Positions 52,624 to 61,471 of a stretch of 64,000 bases of DNA are shown here, piece by piece. Source of the stretch: Paraburkholderia fynbosensis (GTDB lineage: Bacteria > Pseudomonadota > Gammaproteobacteria > Burkholderiales > Burkholderiaceae); the NCBI RefSeq assembly GCF_902859935.1, contig NZ_CADIKI010000024.1, forward strand, positions 1-64,000, given 5' to 3'. The notes under the pieces were generated by a model that did not search any database, was not told the origin of the DNA, and saw only the letters and a list, made by a program, of their open reading frames with translations. Within the stretch, counting starts at the first letter, position 1. Each line of letters begins with the position of its first letter. Position numbers and translations under genes: made by a program.

Positions 52624-53451
52624 ATGAGTTACGAAGGACGCTGGAAAACAGTCAAAGTCACGGTGGAAGGCGGCATCGCATGGGTGGTCCTGAATCGCCC
52701 GGAGAAGCGCAATGCGATGAGTCCGACGCTCAATAAGGAAATGATCGACGTACTCGAGACAATCGAGCTCGATCCCGATGCGCAGGTGCTCGTGCTGACC
52801 GGCGAAGGCACGGCGTGGACCGCCGGCATGGACCTCAAGGAGTACTTTCGGGAGGTCGACGCGGGTCCTGACGTGCTGCAGGAGCGTATCCGTCGCGACG
52901 CGAGCCGTTGGCAATGGCAATTGCTACGCATGTATTCGAAGCCCACGATCGCGATGGTCAACGGCTGGTGCTTCGGTGGCGGCTTCTCGCCGCTGGTCGC
53001 GTGCGACCTCGCGATCGCTGCCGACGAAGCCGTGTTCGGCCTGTCGGAAATCAACTGGGGCATTCCTCCCGGTAACCTGGTGAGCAAGGCGATGGCTGAC
53101 ACGGTCGGTCATCGCGAGGCACTGCATTACATCATGACTGGCGACACGTTCACGGGCCAGCAGGCGGCGAAAATGGGCCTCGTGAACAAGAGCGTGCCTC
53201 TCGCACAGCTGCGCGAGGAGACCCTGGCACTGGCCGCGAAGCTGCTCGACAAGAACCCGGTGGTATTGCGCAATGCGAAGCACGGCTTCAAGCGCTCGCG
53301 TGAGCTTACGTGGGAGCAGAACGAAGACTACCTGTACGCGAAGCTCGACCAGGCCAGCCATCGCGACCCCGAAGGCGGTCGCGAAAAAGGCCTCAAGCAG
53401 TTCCTCGATGACAAGGCCATCAAGCCGGGTCTGGAGGCGTACAAACGCTGA
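52624..53451 (+). CDS. ech: Hydroxycinnamoyl-CoA hydratase-lyase (feruloyl-CoA)
   Basis: A 275-aa crotonase-fold enzyme that hydrates feruloyl-, caffeoyl- or coumaroyl-CoA and cleaves it to the aromatic aldehyde and acetyl-CoA. Family features are YEGRWKTVKVTVEGGIAWVV at the start, GMDLKEYFRE, NGWCFGGGFSPLVACDLA and the catalytic glutamate in FGLSEINWGIPPGNL. The second of two adjacent ATGs (52624) is chosen because GGAG is 7 nt upstream. It sits 35 bp before vdh. Codons are much more GC-rich than those of fcs and the genes upstream. Confidence 0.94.
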   Translation: MSYEGRWKTVKVTVEGGIAWVVLNRPEKRNAMSPTLNKEMIDVLETIELDPDAQVLVLTGEGTAWTAGMDLKEYFREVDAGPDVLQERIRRDASRWQWQLLRMYSKPTIAMVNGWCFGGGFSPLVACDLAIAADEAVFGLSEINWGIPPGNLVSKAMADTVGHREALHYIMTGDTFTGQQAAKMGLVNKSVPLAQLREETLALAAKLLDKNPVVLRNAKHGFKRSRELTWEQNEDYLYAKLDQASHRDPEGGREKGLKQFLDDKAIKPGLEAYKR

Positions 53452-53486
53452 ATGACGTCTCATCGAATCGAGGGAGGGAGGAAAAC

Positions 53487-54938
53487 ATGCAAGAAAGCGG
53501 ACTTCTGGTCGGCGGCGCGGCTCGCGCCGCATCGAACGGCAAGACTTTCGAGCGCATCAATCCGGCGACGGGTGAGGTCGCCACGCGCGCCGCTGCCGCC
53601 ACGGTGGAAGACGCCGATGCGGCCGTGGCCGCTGCGGCGCACGCGTTTCCCGCGTGGGCCGCGCTCGCGCCCACGGAGCGCCGTAAGCGTCTCGTCGCCG
53701 CGGCCGACCGCATGGACGCACGCACGCCCGATTTCATCAGAATCGGCGCTGCTGAAACGGGCGCAATGGCGAACTGGTACGGCTTCAACGTCATGCTCGC
53801 GGCCAACATGCTGCGTGAAGCGGCCGCGATGACCACGCAGATCGACGGCGCCGTGATTCCGTCCGACGTCCCCGGTAGCCTCGCGATGGCCGTGCGTCAA
53901 CCGTGCGGTGTCGTGCTTGGCATTGCGCCGTGGAACGCTCCGGTGATCCTCGCAACTCGTGCACTGGCGATGCCGCTCGCGTGCGGCAATACGGTGGTGC
54001 TCAAGGCATCGGAAGGCTGCCCCGGCGTGCATGCGCTGATCGGTGAAGTGCTGAACGAGGCGGGTCTTGGTGAGGGCGTCGTCAACGTCATCACTCACGC
54101 TCCCGAAGACGCACCGGCGATCGTTGAGCGCCTGATCGCGAACCCGGCCGTCAAGCGCACGAACTTCACGGGCTCGACGCGCGTCGGCCGCATCGTCGCG
54201 GAACTGTCGGCACGGCATTTGAAGCCCGCATTGCTGGAACTGGGCGGCAAGGCCCCGGTCTTGGTGCTTGACGACGCCGACCTCGACGCAGCAGTTGAGG
54301 GCATCGCGTTCGGGGCGTTCTTCAATCAAGGGCAAATCTGCATGTCGACTGAACGGGTGATCGTCGACCGCAAGATTGCCGATGCGCTTGTCGAAAAGCT
54401 CGTCGCTAAGGCGCGCACGCTCAAGGCCGGCGATCCGACCCAGCCGGGCTCGATCCTGGGAACGCTGGAAAGTGAAGGCGCGGCACGGCGTATCCGTGCG
54501 CTTGTGGAGGACGCGCGTGAGAAGGGCGCTAGTCTGCCCCTCGGCTGCGAGGTCAACGGCGCGATCATGCAGCCTGTGATCGTCGAAAACGTCACGCGTG
54601 AGATGAAGCTCTACGCAGACGAATCGTTCGGTCCGGTCGTGACGGTGCAGCGGGTGGATGGCGACGAAGAAGCGCTGGCAGTCGCGAACGAAAGCGAATA
54701 CGGGCTGTCGGCGGCAGTGTTCAGCCGTGACATCGCACGTGCGATGAACGTGGCGAAGCGCATCGAGTCGGGCATTTGCCACATCAACGGACCGACTGTA
54801 CACGACGAAGCACAGATGCCCTTTGGCGGCGTGAAATCCAGTGGCTACGGCCGCTTCGGCAGCAAGGCCTCGATTGCCGAATTCACCGACCTTCGGTGGT
54901 TGACAGTGCAGACTGCCCCCCGGCATTACCCGATCTGA
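53487..54938 (+). CDS. vdh: Vanillin dehydrogenase
   Basis: A 483-aa NAD(P)-dependent aldehyde dehydrogenase that oxidises vanillin or related benzaldehydes to the acid. The proton acceptor is E in LLELGGKAPVLV (near residue 250) and the nucleophile is C in NQGQICMSTERV (near 284); the GSTRVG and FGGVKSSGYGRFG loops are intact. Placement directly after ech and length support Vdh. Third positions are very GC-rich, and the 506-codon open frame opposite (53460-54980) is a shadow of that. Confidence 0.93.
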   Translation: MQESGLLVGGAARAASNGKTFERINPATGEVATRAAAATVEDADAAVAAAAHAFPAWAALAPTERRKRLVAAADRMDARTPDFIRIGAAETGAMANWYGFNVMLAANMLREAAAMTTQIDGAVIPSDVPGSLAMAVRQPCGVVLGIAPWNAPVILATRALAMPLACGNTVVLKASEGCPGVHALIGEVLNEAGLGEGVVNVITHAPEDAPAIVERLIANPAVKRTNFTGSTRVGRIVAELSARHLKPALLELGGKAPVLVLDDADLDAAVEGIAFGAFFNQGQICMSTERVIVDRKIADALVEKLVAKARTLKAGDPTQPGSILGTLESEGAARRIRALVEDAREKGASLPLGCEVNGAIMQPVIVENVTREMKLYADESFGPVVTVQRVDGDEEALAVANESEYGLSAAVFSRDIARAMNVAKRIESGICHINGPTVHDEAQMPFGGVKSSGYGRFGSKASIAEFTDLRWLTVQTAPRHYPI

Positions 54939-55055
54939 CTGGTACGCCAATCGGCACTCGCTTGCGGTGCAAAACCGCACTCGAAGAACGTAAGTGCGCC
55001 ATCGGTTCCCGGCAAATCAGTGCCGGGAACATATTGCCTCATCTAGGAGAAGGAT

Positions 55056-56933
55056 TTGGAATCGCAACTACGCGAGAACGCTCGGGAGACACCATATCGC
55101 AGTGTCGCCGTTAGTTCGGTCTCGCCACGCATCGAGCAACGTGGCGATTGCTGGTACATCGAGGCGACGGATCCACTGGGTAGTTATCCCACGCGCTTGA
55201 CCGAGCGTCTAGCTAGCGGTGCAGAGGCACATCCTGACCGCCTCCTTGTCGCCCGGCGCGATTCGAATGGTGTCTGGCGCGGCATTTCCTATGGGCAGAT
55301 GGCACAGGACGCCCGCGCTATTGGGCAGGCCCTGCGCGACCGCGGTCTCAGCGAGGAGCGTCCTCTTGTGATTCTTTCGGGGAACAGTCTAGAGCACTTG
55401 CAGCTTGCGCTGGGCGCAATGTGGGCGGGTATTCCTTACGCTCCGATTTCACCGGCGTATTCATTGATTTCAGGCGACTACGGGAAACTGCGTCACGTTC
55501 TGTCCACGTTGACACCGGGGCTGGTATTCGCTGACGAAATCGCCTCATACACGGCAGCGCTCGATGCGACGTTGGCCTCAGACGTCGAGCGAGTGAGCGT
55601 CACATCGCTTGAAGGTGGCAGCCCAGTGACTAGCTTCGCCTCGTTGCTAAATACAAAGCCACGAGACGTTGACACGGCTCACGAAAGTATCGATGGTGAC
55701 ACGGTCGCCAAGTTTCTCTTTACGTCAGGGTCGACCCGTCTCCCTAAGGTTGTTCCTACCACGCATCGTATGCTCTGCTCAAATCAGGAGATGCTCCTTG
55801 AGACATTCCCGGAATTTGGCAAGGAGCCGCCGGTGTTGGTGGATTGGCTGCCTTGGAATCACACGTTCGGGGGCAGTCATAATCTCGGTATTGCACTATA
55901 TAACGGCGGTACGATCTACATCGACGACGGAAAGCCCGTTCCCGGCAAATTCGAAGAAACGTTGCGGAACCTTAGAGAGATTGCACCGACGATCTATTTC
56001 AACGTTCCGAAAGGTTGGGAAGAACTAACCATTGCGTTGGAGTCCGACGCAACACTGCGCGAGCGATTTTTCTCAAGCGTCAAGATGTACTTCTTTGCCG
56101 GCGCAGGCCTCTCAAAGGCAGCATGGGAGCGGCTGGAGCGCGTGACCCTGAAGTATTGTGGCGAACGGATTCGCATCATGGCCGGACTCGGCATGACTGA
56201 GACGGCTCCGTCATGCCTATTTACAACTGGACCTTTCTCCGGTGCGGGCTATATCGGTCTGCCCGCGCCCGGATGTATGACGAAATTGGTACCTGTCGAC
56301 GGAAAGCTCGAGGTGCGCTTTCGGGGGCCGAATGTGATGCGTGGATATTGGCGCGCTTCGCCGGAACAGACAAAGGATGTGTTTGACGATGAGGGATATT
56401 ACCGAACTGGCGACGCGGTGCGCTTTGTCGATGCAGCGCGACCGGAAATCGGCCTCTCGTTTGATGGCCGCATCGCGGAAGACTTCAAGCTCGGATCGGG
56501 AACATTTGTAAGCGTGGGACCGATGCGCGCGCGAATCATCTCGGAAGGCGCTCCCTATGTTCAAGACGCTGTCATAACCGGAATGAATCGCGACGATGTT
56601 GGGGCTATGCTCTTTCCCCGCGTAGACGCTTGTCGGACCCTAGCTGGTCTTGGCGCGAACTCGACGGCAAAGGAGGTGTTGAATGCGCCATCTGTTCGCG
56701 CCTATTTTACAGAACTCGCCGCTCGTTTGAACTCTGGAGCAACAGGTAGCTCCACATATATCGCACGCCTGCGAATCTTGACTACGCCACCCTCACTCGA
56801 CAAAGGCGAAATTACAGACAAAGGGTCAATCAACCAGCGGGCGGTTCTTCAGCACCGGGCACACTTGGTAGAAGCCATGTATGCGAATGACGGGGCGGAT
56901 CCTGAGGTCATCTACACGCGGCGGAAAAATTGA
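55056..56933 (+). CDS. fcs: Feruloyl-CoA synthetase
   Basis: A 625-aa acyl-adenylate-forming ligase that activates ferulate and related hydroxycinnamates to CoA thioesters. The AMP motif is LFTSGSTRLPKVV (near residue 219); the adenine and hinge motifs are GMTETAPSC and GYYRTGD. The start is TTG at 55056 behind AGGAGAAGGAT. The gene is 117 bp after vdh but clearly less GC-rich. With ech and vdh it completes the CoA-dependent non-beta-oxidative route from ferulate to vanillate. Confidence 0.93.
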   Translation: MESQLRENARETPYRSVAVSSVSPRIEQRGDCWYIEATDPLGSYPTRLTERLASGAEAHPDRLLVARRDSNGVWRGISYGQMAQDARAIGQALRDRGLSEERPLVILSGNSLEHLQLALGAMWAGIPYAPISPAYSLISGDYGKLRHVLSTLTPGLVFADEIASYTAALDATLASDVERVSVTSLEGGSPVTSFASLLNTKPRDVDTAHESIDGDTVAKFLFTSGSTRLPKVVPTTHRMLCSNQEMLLETFPEFGKEPPVLVDWLPWNHTFGGSHNLGIALYNGGTIYIDDGKPVPGKFEETLRNLREIAPTIYFNVPKGWEELTIALESDATLRERFFSSVKMYFFAGAGLSKAAWERLERVTLKYCGERIRIMAGLGMTETAPSCLFTTGPFSGAGYIGLPAPGCMTKLVPVDGKLEVRFRGPNVMRGYWRASPEQTKDVFDDEGYYRTGDAVRFVDAARPEIGLSFDGRIAEDFKLGSGTFVSVGPMRARIISEGAPYVQDAVITGMNRDDVGAMLFPRVDACRTLAGLGANSTAKEVLNAPSVRAYFTELAARLNSGATGSSTYIARLRILTTPPSLDKGEITDKGSINQRAVLQHRAHLVEAMYANDGADPEVIYTRRKN

Positions 56934-57106
56934 CAATGCAGCGCTACGTGACCGACCAATCGCATCGACCTGTCGTGCGTCAATGAACAATGATGCCGTG
57001 CCCGATGACGATCGAGGTCACGGCGTCGCAGCGAATAGGTAGCATGGGGGGGTACTACAGTCCCCGCATAGGGGCACCTATCAAAGCCGAATATGGGAGC
57101 AGGACT

Positions 57107-58126
57107 GTGTCCGAAGCAGAAGGGACTCCGCGATCAGGGCGAGCAAGGGGGCGTGTCACGCAAAGTGACCTCGCCGCGCTAATCGGCGTCACCAAAATGA
57201 CAGTCTCACGGGCGCTGGCAAACCCCAATCTTGTATCGAAAAAGACTCTCGATCGGGTGAAAGAAGCGGTTTTTCAGACCGGCTACGCACCGGATCTTGT
57301 TGCCGGTGCCTTGGCCTCAAACCGTAGCCGCCTGATAGTCGCTTTAATCCCGTCGACGGCTAACGGAGTCCTTCGGCAAACGTTACCGATTTTGAGCGAA
57401 CAGTTGTTCGCTGCTGGATATCAGCTGATGACGGCGCGATGGGATTCCGTTCAGGCAGAAGACAGTGCAGCAATTGACGCTATTTTAGGCCGTCGTCCGG
57501 CGGCGATCGTTCTGGCCGGGGTGGTTCGCACCGGCTTGACGAGAAAGAAGCTTCTCTCAGCGGGGATTCCCATTGTCGAAATGTGGGACACGACGAAGTC
57601 TCCGATCGACATGTTGGTGGGCTTCTCTCACGCTGCTGTTGGAAGAACTGCGGCAAGGTACTTGCGGAGATTGGGTTGCGCTTATCCCGCAGTTGTGACG
57701 ACGGGCGACGATTGGGCGCAAAAACGTACTCAGGCTTTCATCAAGTCGATTGTCGGCACTCGACCAGTACGTTTTGTAGTTGTAGATGCAACGGCGACTT
57801 TAGGTCAAATTGGCAATTCCTTGTCGATACTTTTGGAAAACGAACCCGACATCGACTCGCTTTTTTGCGCCGACGATTTCGCTGCGATCGGTACGTTGCT
57901 GGCTGCTAAGACGTGGCATTCGAAAGGTAAGCGAACGCTTCGGCTGGTTGCGTTCAGTGATCAAAACCTCGTCGACGGCTTGGATTTTCCAGTAACCACA
58001 TTGCAGCTTGACGGTAGAAAAATTGGAGCCTTGGTTGCGCAGATTATTATTGAGCAGTTGAAGTTCGGCGACGTGACGCGAAGGCGGCTCAACGTGGACT
58101 TTACGACTGTGGAAGCGACCGCATAA
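57107..58126 (+). CDS. LacI-family regulator
   Basis: A 339-aa regulator when started at GTG 57107, which follows GGGAGCAGGACT and gives the usual length; in-frame ATGs at 56990 and 57044 would add a non-conserved head. The HTH is VTQSDLAALIGVTKMTVSRA, with the VTKMTVSR recognition helix of E. coli GntR. The effector domain (VGFSHAAVGRTAARYLRRLG) resembles that of the first LacI protein at 47935. The short distance to the fcs stop (174 bp) suggests that it controls hydroxycinnamate or sugar-acid genes. Confidence 0.9.
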   Translation: MSEAEGTPRSGRARGRVTQSDLAALIGVTKMTVSRALANPNLVSKKTLDRVKEAVFQTGYAPDLVAGALASNRSRLIVALIPSTANGVLRQTLPILSEQLFAAGYQLMTARWDSVQAEDSAAIDAILGRRPAAIVLAGVVRTGLTRKKLLSAGIPIVEMWDTTKSPIDMLVGFSHAAVGRTAARYLRRLGCAYPAVVTTGDDWAQKRTQAFIKSIVGTRPVRFVVVDATATLGQIGNSLSILLENEPDIDSLFCADDFAAIGTLLAAKTWHSKGKRTLRLVAFSDQNLVDGLDFPVTTLQLDGRKIGALVAQIIIEQLKFGDVTRRRLNVDFTTVEATA

Positions 58127-58417
58127 AGCGGCCCTGTCGCCGATACACCGGGCGCGCGTCGTCATCACCGTGTATATCATCTCGCTGCTCCCGAAATGGA
58201 TAAGGGACGCAAGACGCGACGAGCGAACCATCGAGCTTTTCCGAGGCGCACTAGACGTTCCCCATTGCTGCAAAACCTTAAGGCTAAGCTGAACAAGCCA
58301 CTAAATCGGCGACGTGTCAGCGATTTGAACTTCGCCAGGTCATGAGACCGGGCTTAAGCCGTTGCTTTTCGGCCCTCGCGGGCCTGTTGGGCGGGCACTT
58401 TGCCCGCCTTTCGCCCA
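58127..58417. other. Spacer before IS5 transposase
   Basis: 291 bp without a gene. It includes the presumed IS left border near 58354 (TTAA at 58354-58357). The preceding part is probably the original lacI downstream region, separated from the porin promoter by the insertion. Confidence 0.45.
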
Positions 58418-59476
58418 CTATGGGCGTACCGGTGCCATCAGTTTCTTGCGCGACAGGTAGACGTTCGCCAGTGCGAGTGCGACGAACGCCCGGTTGGCGT
58501 TCTTTGCCAGCCCGCGATAGCGCACCTTGGTAAATCCCCACAGTCGCTTCACGACGGCGAAGACATGCTCCACCCGGGCGCGAATCTTCGACTTGTTGCG
58601 ATTCTTGCCGCGCTGCACCTCGTCGACTTCGCCTCCCGCACGGCGCGTGCGCTGATTGGTAAAGTCGCGCGCCCTGGGCGCCTTGCTGTGGATCAGTTCC
58701 TTCTGGCTCGCATAGGCGCTGTCGCCGTAGACGCGCCGCTCCTGGCCGTGCAGCAATCGCGGCAGTGGATGCTTGTCGTGCACATTGGCCGGCGTGAGCA
58801 CCGCGCTGTGCGCCAGGCCGCTCTGGCTGTCCACACCGATGTGCAGCTTGGCACCGAAGTGCCATTGCTTGCCCTTGCGGGTCTGGTGCATCTCGGGGTC
58901 GCGCGCCTTCTGTTCATTCTTTGTCGAGCTCGGCGCGCCGATGATCGTGGCGTCCACAATGGTGCCGCTCTTGAGCTTCAGGCCGCTGGCCTGCAGCATC
59001 CGGCCGACCTCGGCGAACAACTGCTCGCCCAGTTTGTGCGTCTCCAGCAGGCGCCGGAATTTGAGCAGCGTCGTCGCGTCCGGCACGGCTTCGCAGCCCA
59101 GATCAATCCCCACAAAGCGACGCAGGCTGGCGCTGTCGTAGAGCGCTTCTTCGCAAGCGAAGTCGGCCAGATTGAACCAGTGTTGTACGAAGTGGATCCG
59201 CAGCATGCGCTCCAGACCAATCGGCGGGCGGCCATTGCCGCGCTTCGGATAATGCGGCTCGATTACCGCGCACAGCTGCGCCCATGGCACGATCGCATTC
59301 GTCGTGTCGAGAAACTCGTCGCGCCGCGTGCGCTTGCGGTGCGTCTCGAAACCCGCACCTTGATCGGCTACCATCGCCAGCGTCTGCTGCTTCATCCTGT
59401 TCTGCCTGCCGCTTTGAACACGATCTCTATAACGCATGAAGTACCAACTCGGTGGACTTGATCAGCATTGCCTTAA
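58354..59476. mobile_element. IS5-family insertion, approximate limits
   Basis: TTAA occurs at 58354-58357 and 59473-59476 on either side of the transposase gene, which fits the YTAR target preference of this family and would give an element of about 1.1 kb. The sequences just inside are only weakly similar as inverted repeats (CTTAAGCC... versus CTTAAGGC...), so the limits are provisional. Confidence 0.5.
58418..59395 (-). CDS. IS5-family transposase
   Basis: A 325-aa DDE transposase, apparently intact. The catalytic residues are D in GTIVDATIIGAPSS, D in RVYGDSAYAS and E in KIRARVEHVFAVVKRLWGF, with the Y-R-E-K signature of the IS4/IS5 superfamily around it. The N-terminal segment RPPIGLERMLRIHFVQHWFN is typical for the IS5 group. 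The start at 59395 (MKQQTLAMVADQG) is preferred to 59437. The long plus-strand open frame 58400-59461 is a shadow. Confidence 0.9.
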   Translation of the reverse strand: MKQQTLAMVADQGAGFETHRKRTRRDEFLDTTNAIVPWAQLCAVIEPHYPKRGNGRPPIGLERMLRIHFVQHWFNLADFACEEALYDSASLRRFVGIDLGCEAVPDATTLLKFRRLLETHKLGEQLFAEVGRMLQASGLKLKSGTIVDATIIGAPSSTKNEQKARDPEMHQTRKGKQWHFGAKLHIGVDSQSGLAHSAVLTPANVHDKHPLPRLLHGQERRVYGDSAYASQKELIHSKAPRARDFTNQRTRRAGGEVDEVQRGKNRNKSKIRARVEHVFAVVKRLWGFTKVRYRGLAKNANRAFVALALANVYLSRKKLMAPVRP

Positions 59477-59747
59477 GACGTCGTTATTGCACCTCTCTTC
59501 TAGGGTTTCCAATAATTCCGCGCGGTCACCGTTCTTGGTAAAGTCAATGTGACCGTTCACATCGATGCGCGGAAAGTGACGACTAGTAAAAGCGACAGCG
59601 CATCTAGTCTCAGTCGTTGGGTGCGCCGGATCAAGTGAAGTGTGAAGGGCACGGAAGAAAGCGGTCGCCCTGTACCCATATACGTTAGGTGTACCAAGCA
59701 TAAATCAGAAAATATCGAAAAGACGTGATGATCCAAGGAGACGAAAG
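59396..59747. other. Promoter region of the third porin
   Basis: The spacer holds the right border of the IS5 element and then about 270 bp ahead of the porin with operator site 6. No gene is seen. CAAGGAGACGAAAG just before 59748 is the porin ribosome binding site. Confidence 0.5.
59547..59562. promoter_or_regulatory. LacI-type operator, site 6
   Basis: ATGTGACCGTTCACAT, identical to site 4 and lying 186 bp upstream of the porin start. It brings the porin at 59748 into the same putative regulon, beyond the IS5 insertion. Confidence 0.8.
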
Positions 59748-60821
59748 GTGAAAAAGATTACTGTTGCAGCGGTCGCCGCTTTTTGCGTAAGTGCAGTACA
59801 TGCGCAAAGCAGCATCACGATGTATGGTCGACTTGATACCGGCATCGAGTATTTTACTGGCATACCCTCGACGACTGGAGGCTCCAAGTCCCGCTGGAGT
59901 GTTGAGAGCAACGACTGGGGAGTGAGCTATTGGGGCTTGATGGGATCGGAAGACCTCGGTGGTGGAACGCAAGTGACTTTCCATCTCGACACTGTGTTCA
60001 ACGTCGCGAATGGAAATACTGTTCAGCCGGGCGCGATGTGGACTCGATTCGCAACTGTAGGTTTCACTAACCTGCAATACGGTTCGTTCTATTTGGGGAA
60101 GTCGCCCTTTATCTCGAATGAAGTATGGGAGTACGATCCACTTCAGCAAACCATTTGGTCGTCCGGCTCCCTCGTGCGTGCCCGAAGCTTGCCTGTGTCG
60201 ATCAATAACATCGGGTATCGGTCGTCGAAGATCGGTGGGTTCGAATTCTATGGTCAGTATTCGCTGTCAAACGCGACTAACTGGAACGGCAATGGCACGA
60301 CCGCGCAGGGGCGACAGGCAGGCGTGGCATTGTCTTATTCGTCGGCGCTCTTTCAGGTAAAGGGGATCTACGACGAGATTCGCGATCCGGCAAACGGAAA
60401 GTTTGACGACGTCTTCGCGCACTCGCGTGAATACTCCATCGCTACCAACGTATTCCTCGGCCCAGTCAAGCTATCGGCGGCGTATCAGACGTCCTCTGCG
60501 CCCGAGGCAGTCCCGGGCGCTCCGACTTTCATTCAGCATGGTTGGGCTGGCGCAACGTGGCATATAACGCCAGCAGCAGCTCTCATCGCGGTCGCCTATC
60601 ACATCAACGCCAACCAGGGCGCGGGCAACGCAACGATCTATACGGTGGGAGGATCTTATTCGTTGTCAAAGCGGACACTGCTGGACTTTCAAGCGGCAAC
60701 AGTCCGCAATAGCAGCACGGGCAGGTTCAGTCTAGAGCCGCTCCCGGCTAACGACCCTGGCAACCCGCTCCCAGGTCACTCGCAGTCAGGGGTTTATGCC
60801 GGCATTCAACACCAGTTCTAA
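59748..60821 (+). CDS. Gram-negative porin, trimeric OmpC-like
   Basis: A 357-aa outer-membrane porin. The signal peptide KKITVAAVAAFCVSAVHA is followed by QSSITMYGRLDTG; the chain ends GVYAGIQHQF with terminal phenylalanine. The start is GTG at 59748 behind CCAAGGAGACGAAAG. Because operator site 6 precedes it, it is likely induced together with the idonate and ferulate genes and may be the entry pore for their common substrate. It is the third porin in the window. Confidence 0.92.
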   Translation: MKKITVAAVAAFCVSAVHAQSSITMYGRLDTGIEYFTGIPSTTGGSKSRWSVESNDWGVSYWGLMGSEDLGGGTQVTFHLDTVFNVANGNTVQPGAMWTRFATVGFTNLQYGSFYLGKSPFISNEVWEYDPLQQTIWSSGSLVRARSLPVSINNIGYRSSKIGGFEFYGQYSLSNATNWNGNGTTAQGRQAGVALSYSSALFQVKGIYDEIRDPANGKFDDVFAHSREYSIATNVFLGPVKLSAAYQTSSAPEAVPGAPTFIQHGWAGATWHITPAAALIAVAYHINANQGAGNATIYTVGGSYSLSKRTLLDFQAATVRNSSTGRFSLEPLPANDPGNPLPGHSQSGVYAGIQHQF

Positions 60822-61471
60822 ACAGCCGAACCGTTGCGTCCCGGCCTAGAAGAATCTGCTTACTTGCCTGACCAGACTGGACAAAGAGTAAGCTGTCCAC
60901 TATCGACGTCTATCCCGCGGCACTCTGAAGGAGGAGCACAGGCGTCCACCTATTGGTGGACACCTGCGGCTGACAATGACTCAGGGTTGAGAGCAGTTCG
61001 GTAAAGCAGGGAGGGCCCCGTCGCTGCCATGATGAAAATGGCAAGCGAGCATTGTTCTAGGCGGCGGTACGCCCGGTCCAACCGCCACAAGTGGTGATAT
61101 TCTCAAGTCGTACCTCTGTTCTGGCGCTCTTTGTGGATTTGGTGGGCCGACTCATCAAGCGAGCTATGGACAGCTCGATGTTTGTCGCTCGCTTGGGACC
61201 ATTGTTCCACCGACAAAGGTTCGATCAACCATTGGAGCCGCTCCTCAGCATCGAGTTGACCTTGTTGAATCGATGCATGGCAAGCCGGTATAGGGCTGTC
61301 GCGTACTTCCCCTAGAACAGGCAGTACAATTCGCGACGGCATTTCGCTTTTCGAACCAGCGGTTCTCATCGTCATTGGCCGCGGTGGCGTTGTATTGCAA
61401 TTGCTTGGCTGCTTGGTCTGAAGTGCCGATACTGTATATGCACAGCATCACTGCTGTCTTGCGGAGACAAC
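60822..61471. other. Gene-free gap before pobA remnant
   Basis: 650 bp. Apart from the hairpin at 60939-60966 nothing is supported. A 90-codon minus-strand frame (61103-61375) lacks a ribosome site and known domain. The stretch just before 61472 would be the old pobA promoter region and ends with GCGGAGACAAC as ribosome site. Confidence 0.4.
60939..60966. terminator. Strong stem-loop downstream of porin
   Basis: CAGGCGTCCACC-TATT-GGTGGACACCTG forms a 12-bp stem with one mismatch and a 4-nt loop, 118 bp after the porin stop. There is no T-run. It may end or protect the porin transcript. Confidence 0.5.

Noticed and set aside
53460..54980. 506-codon open frame on the minus strand
   Set aside because: It lies exactly opposite vdh, is rich in Arg and His, and results from the GC-rich third positions of vdh.
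58400..59461. 353-codon plus-strand open frame
   Set aside because: Antisense of the IS5 transposase, which has clear DDE motifs; the plus frame shows none.
58354..59476. TTAA repeats as proven IS5 target duplications
   Set aside because: TTAA is short and common, and the adjoining inverted repeats are weak, so only approximate limits were given.
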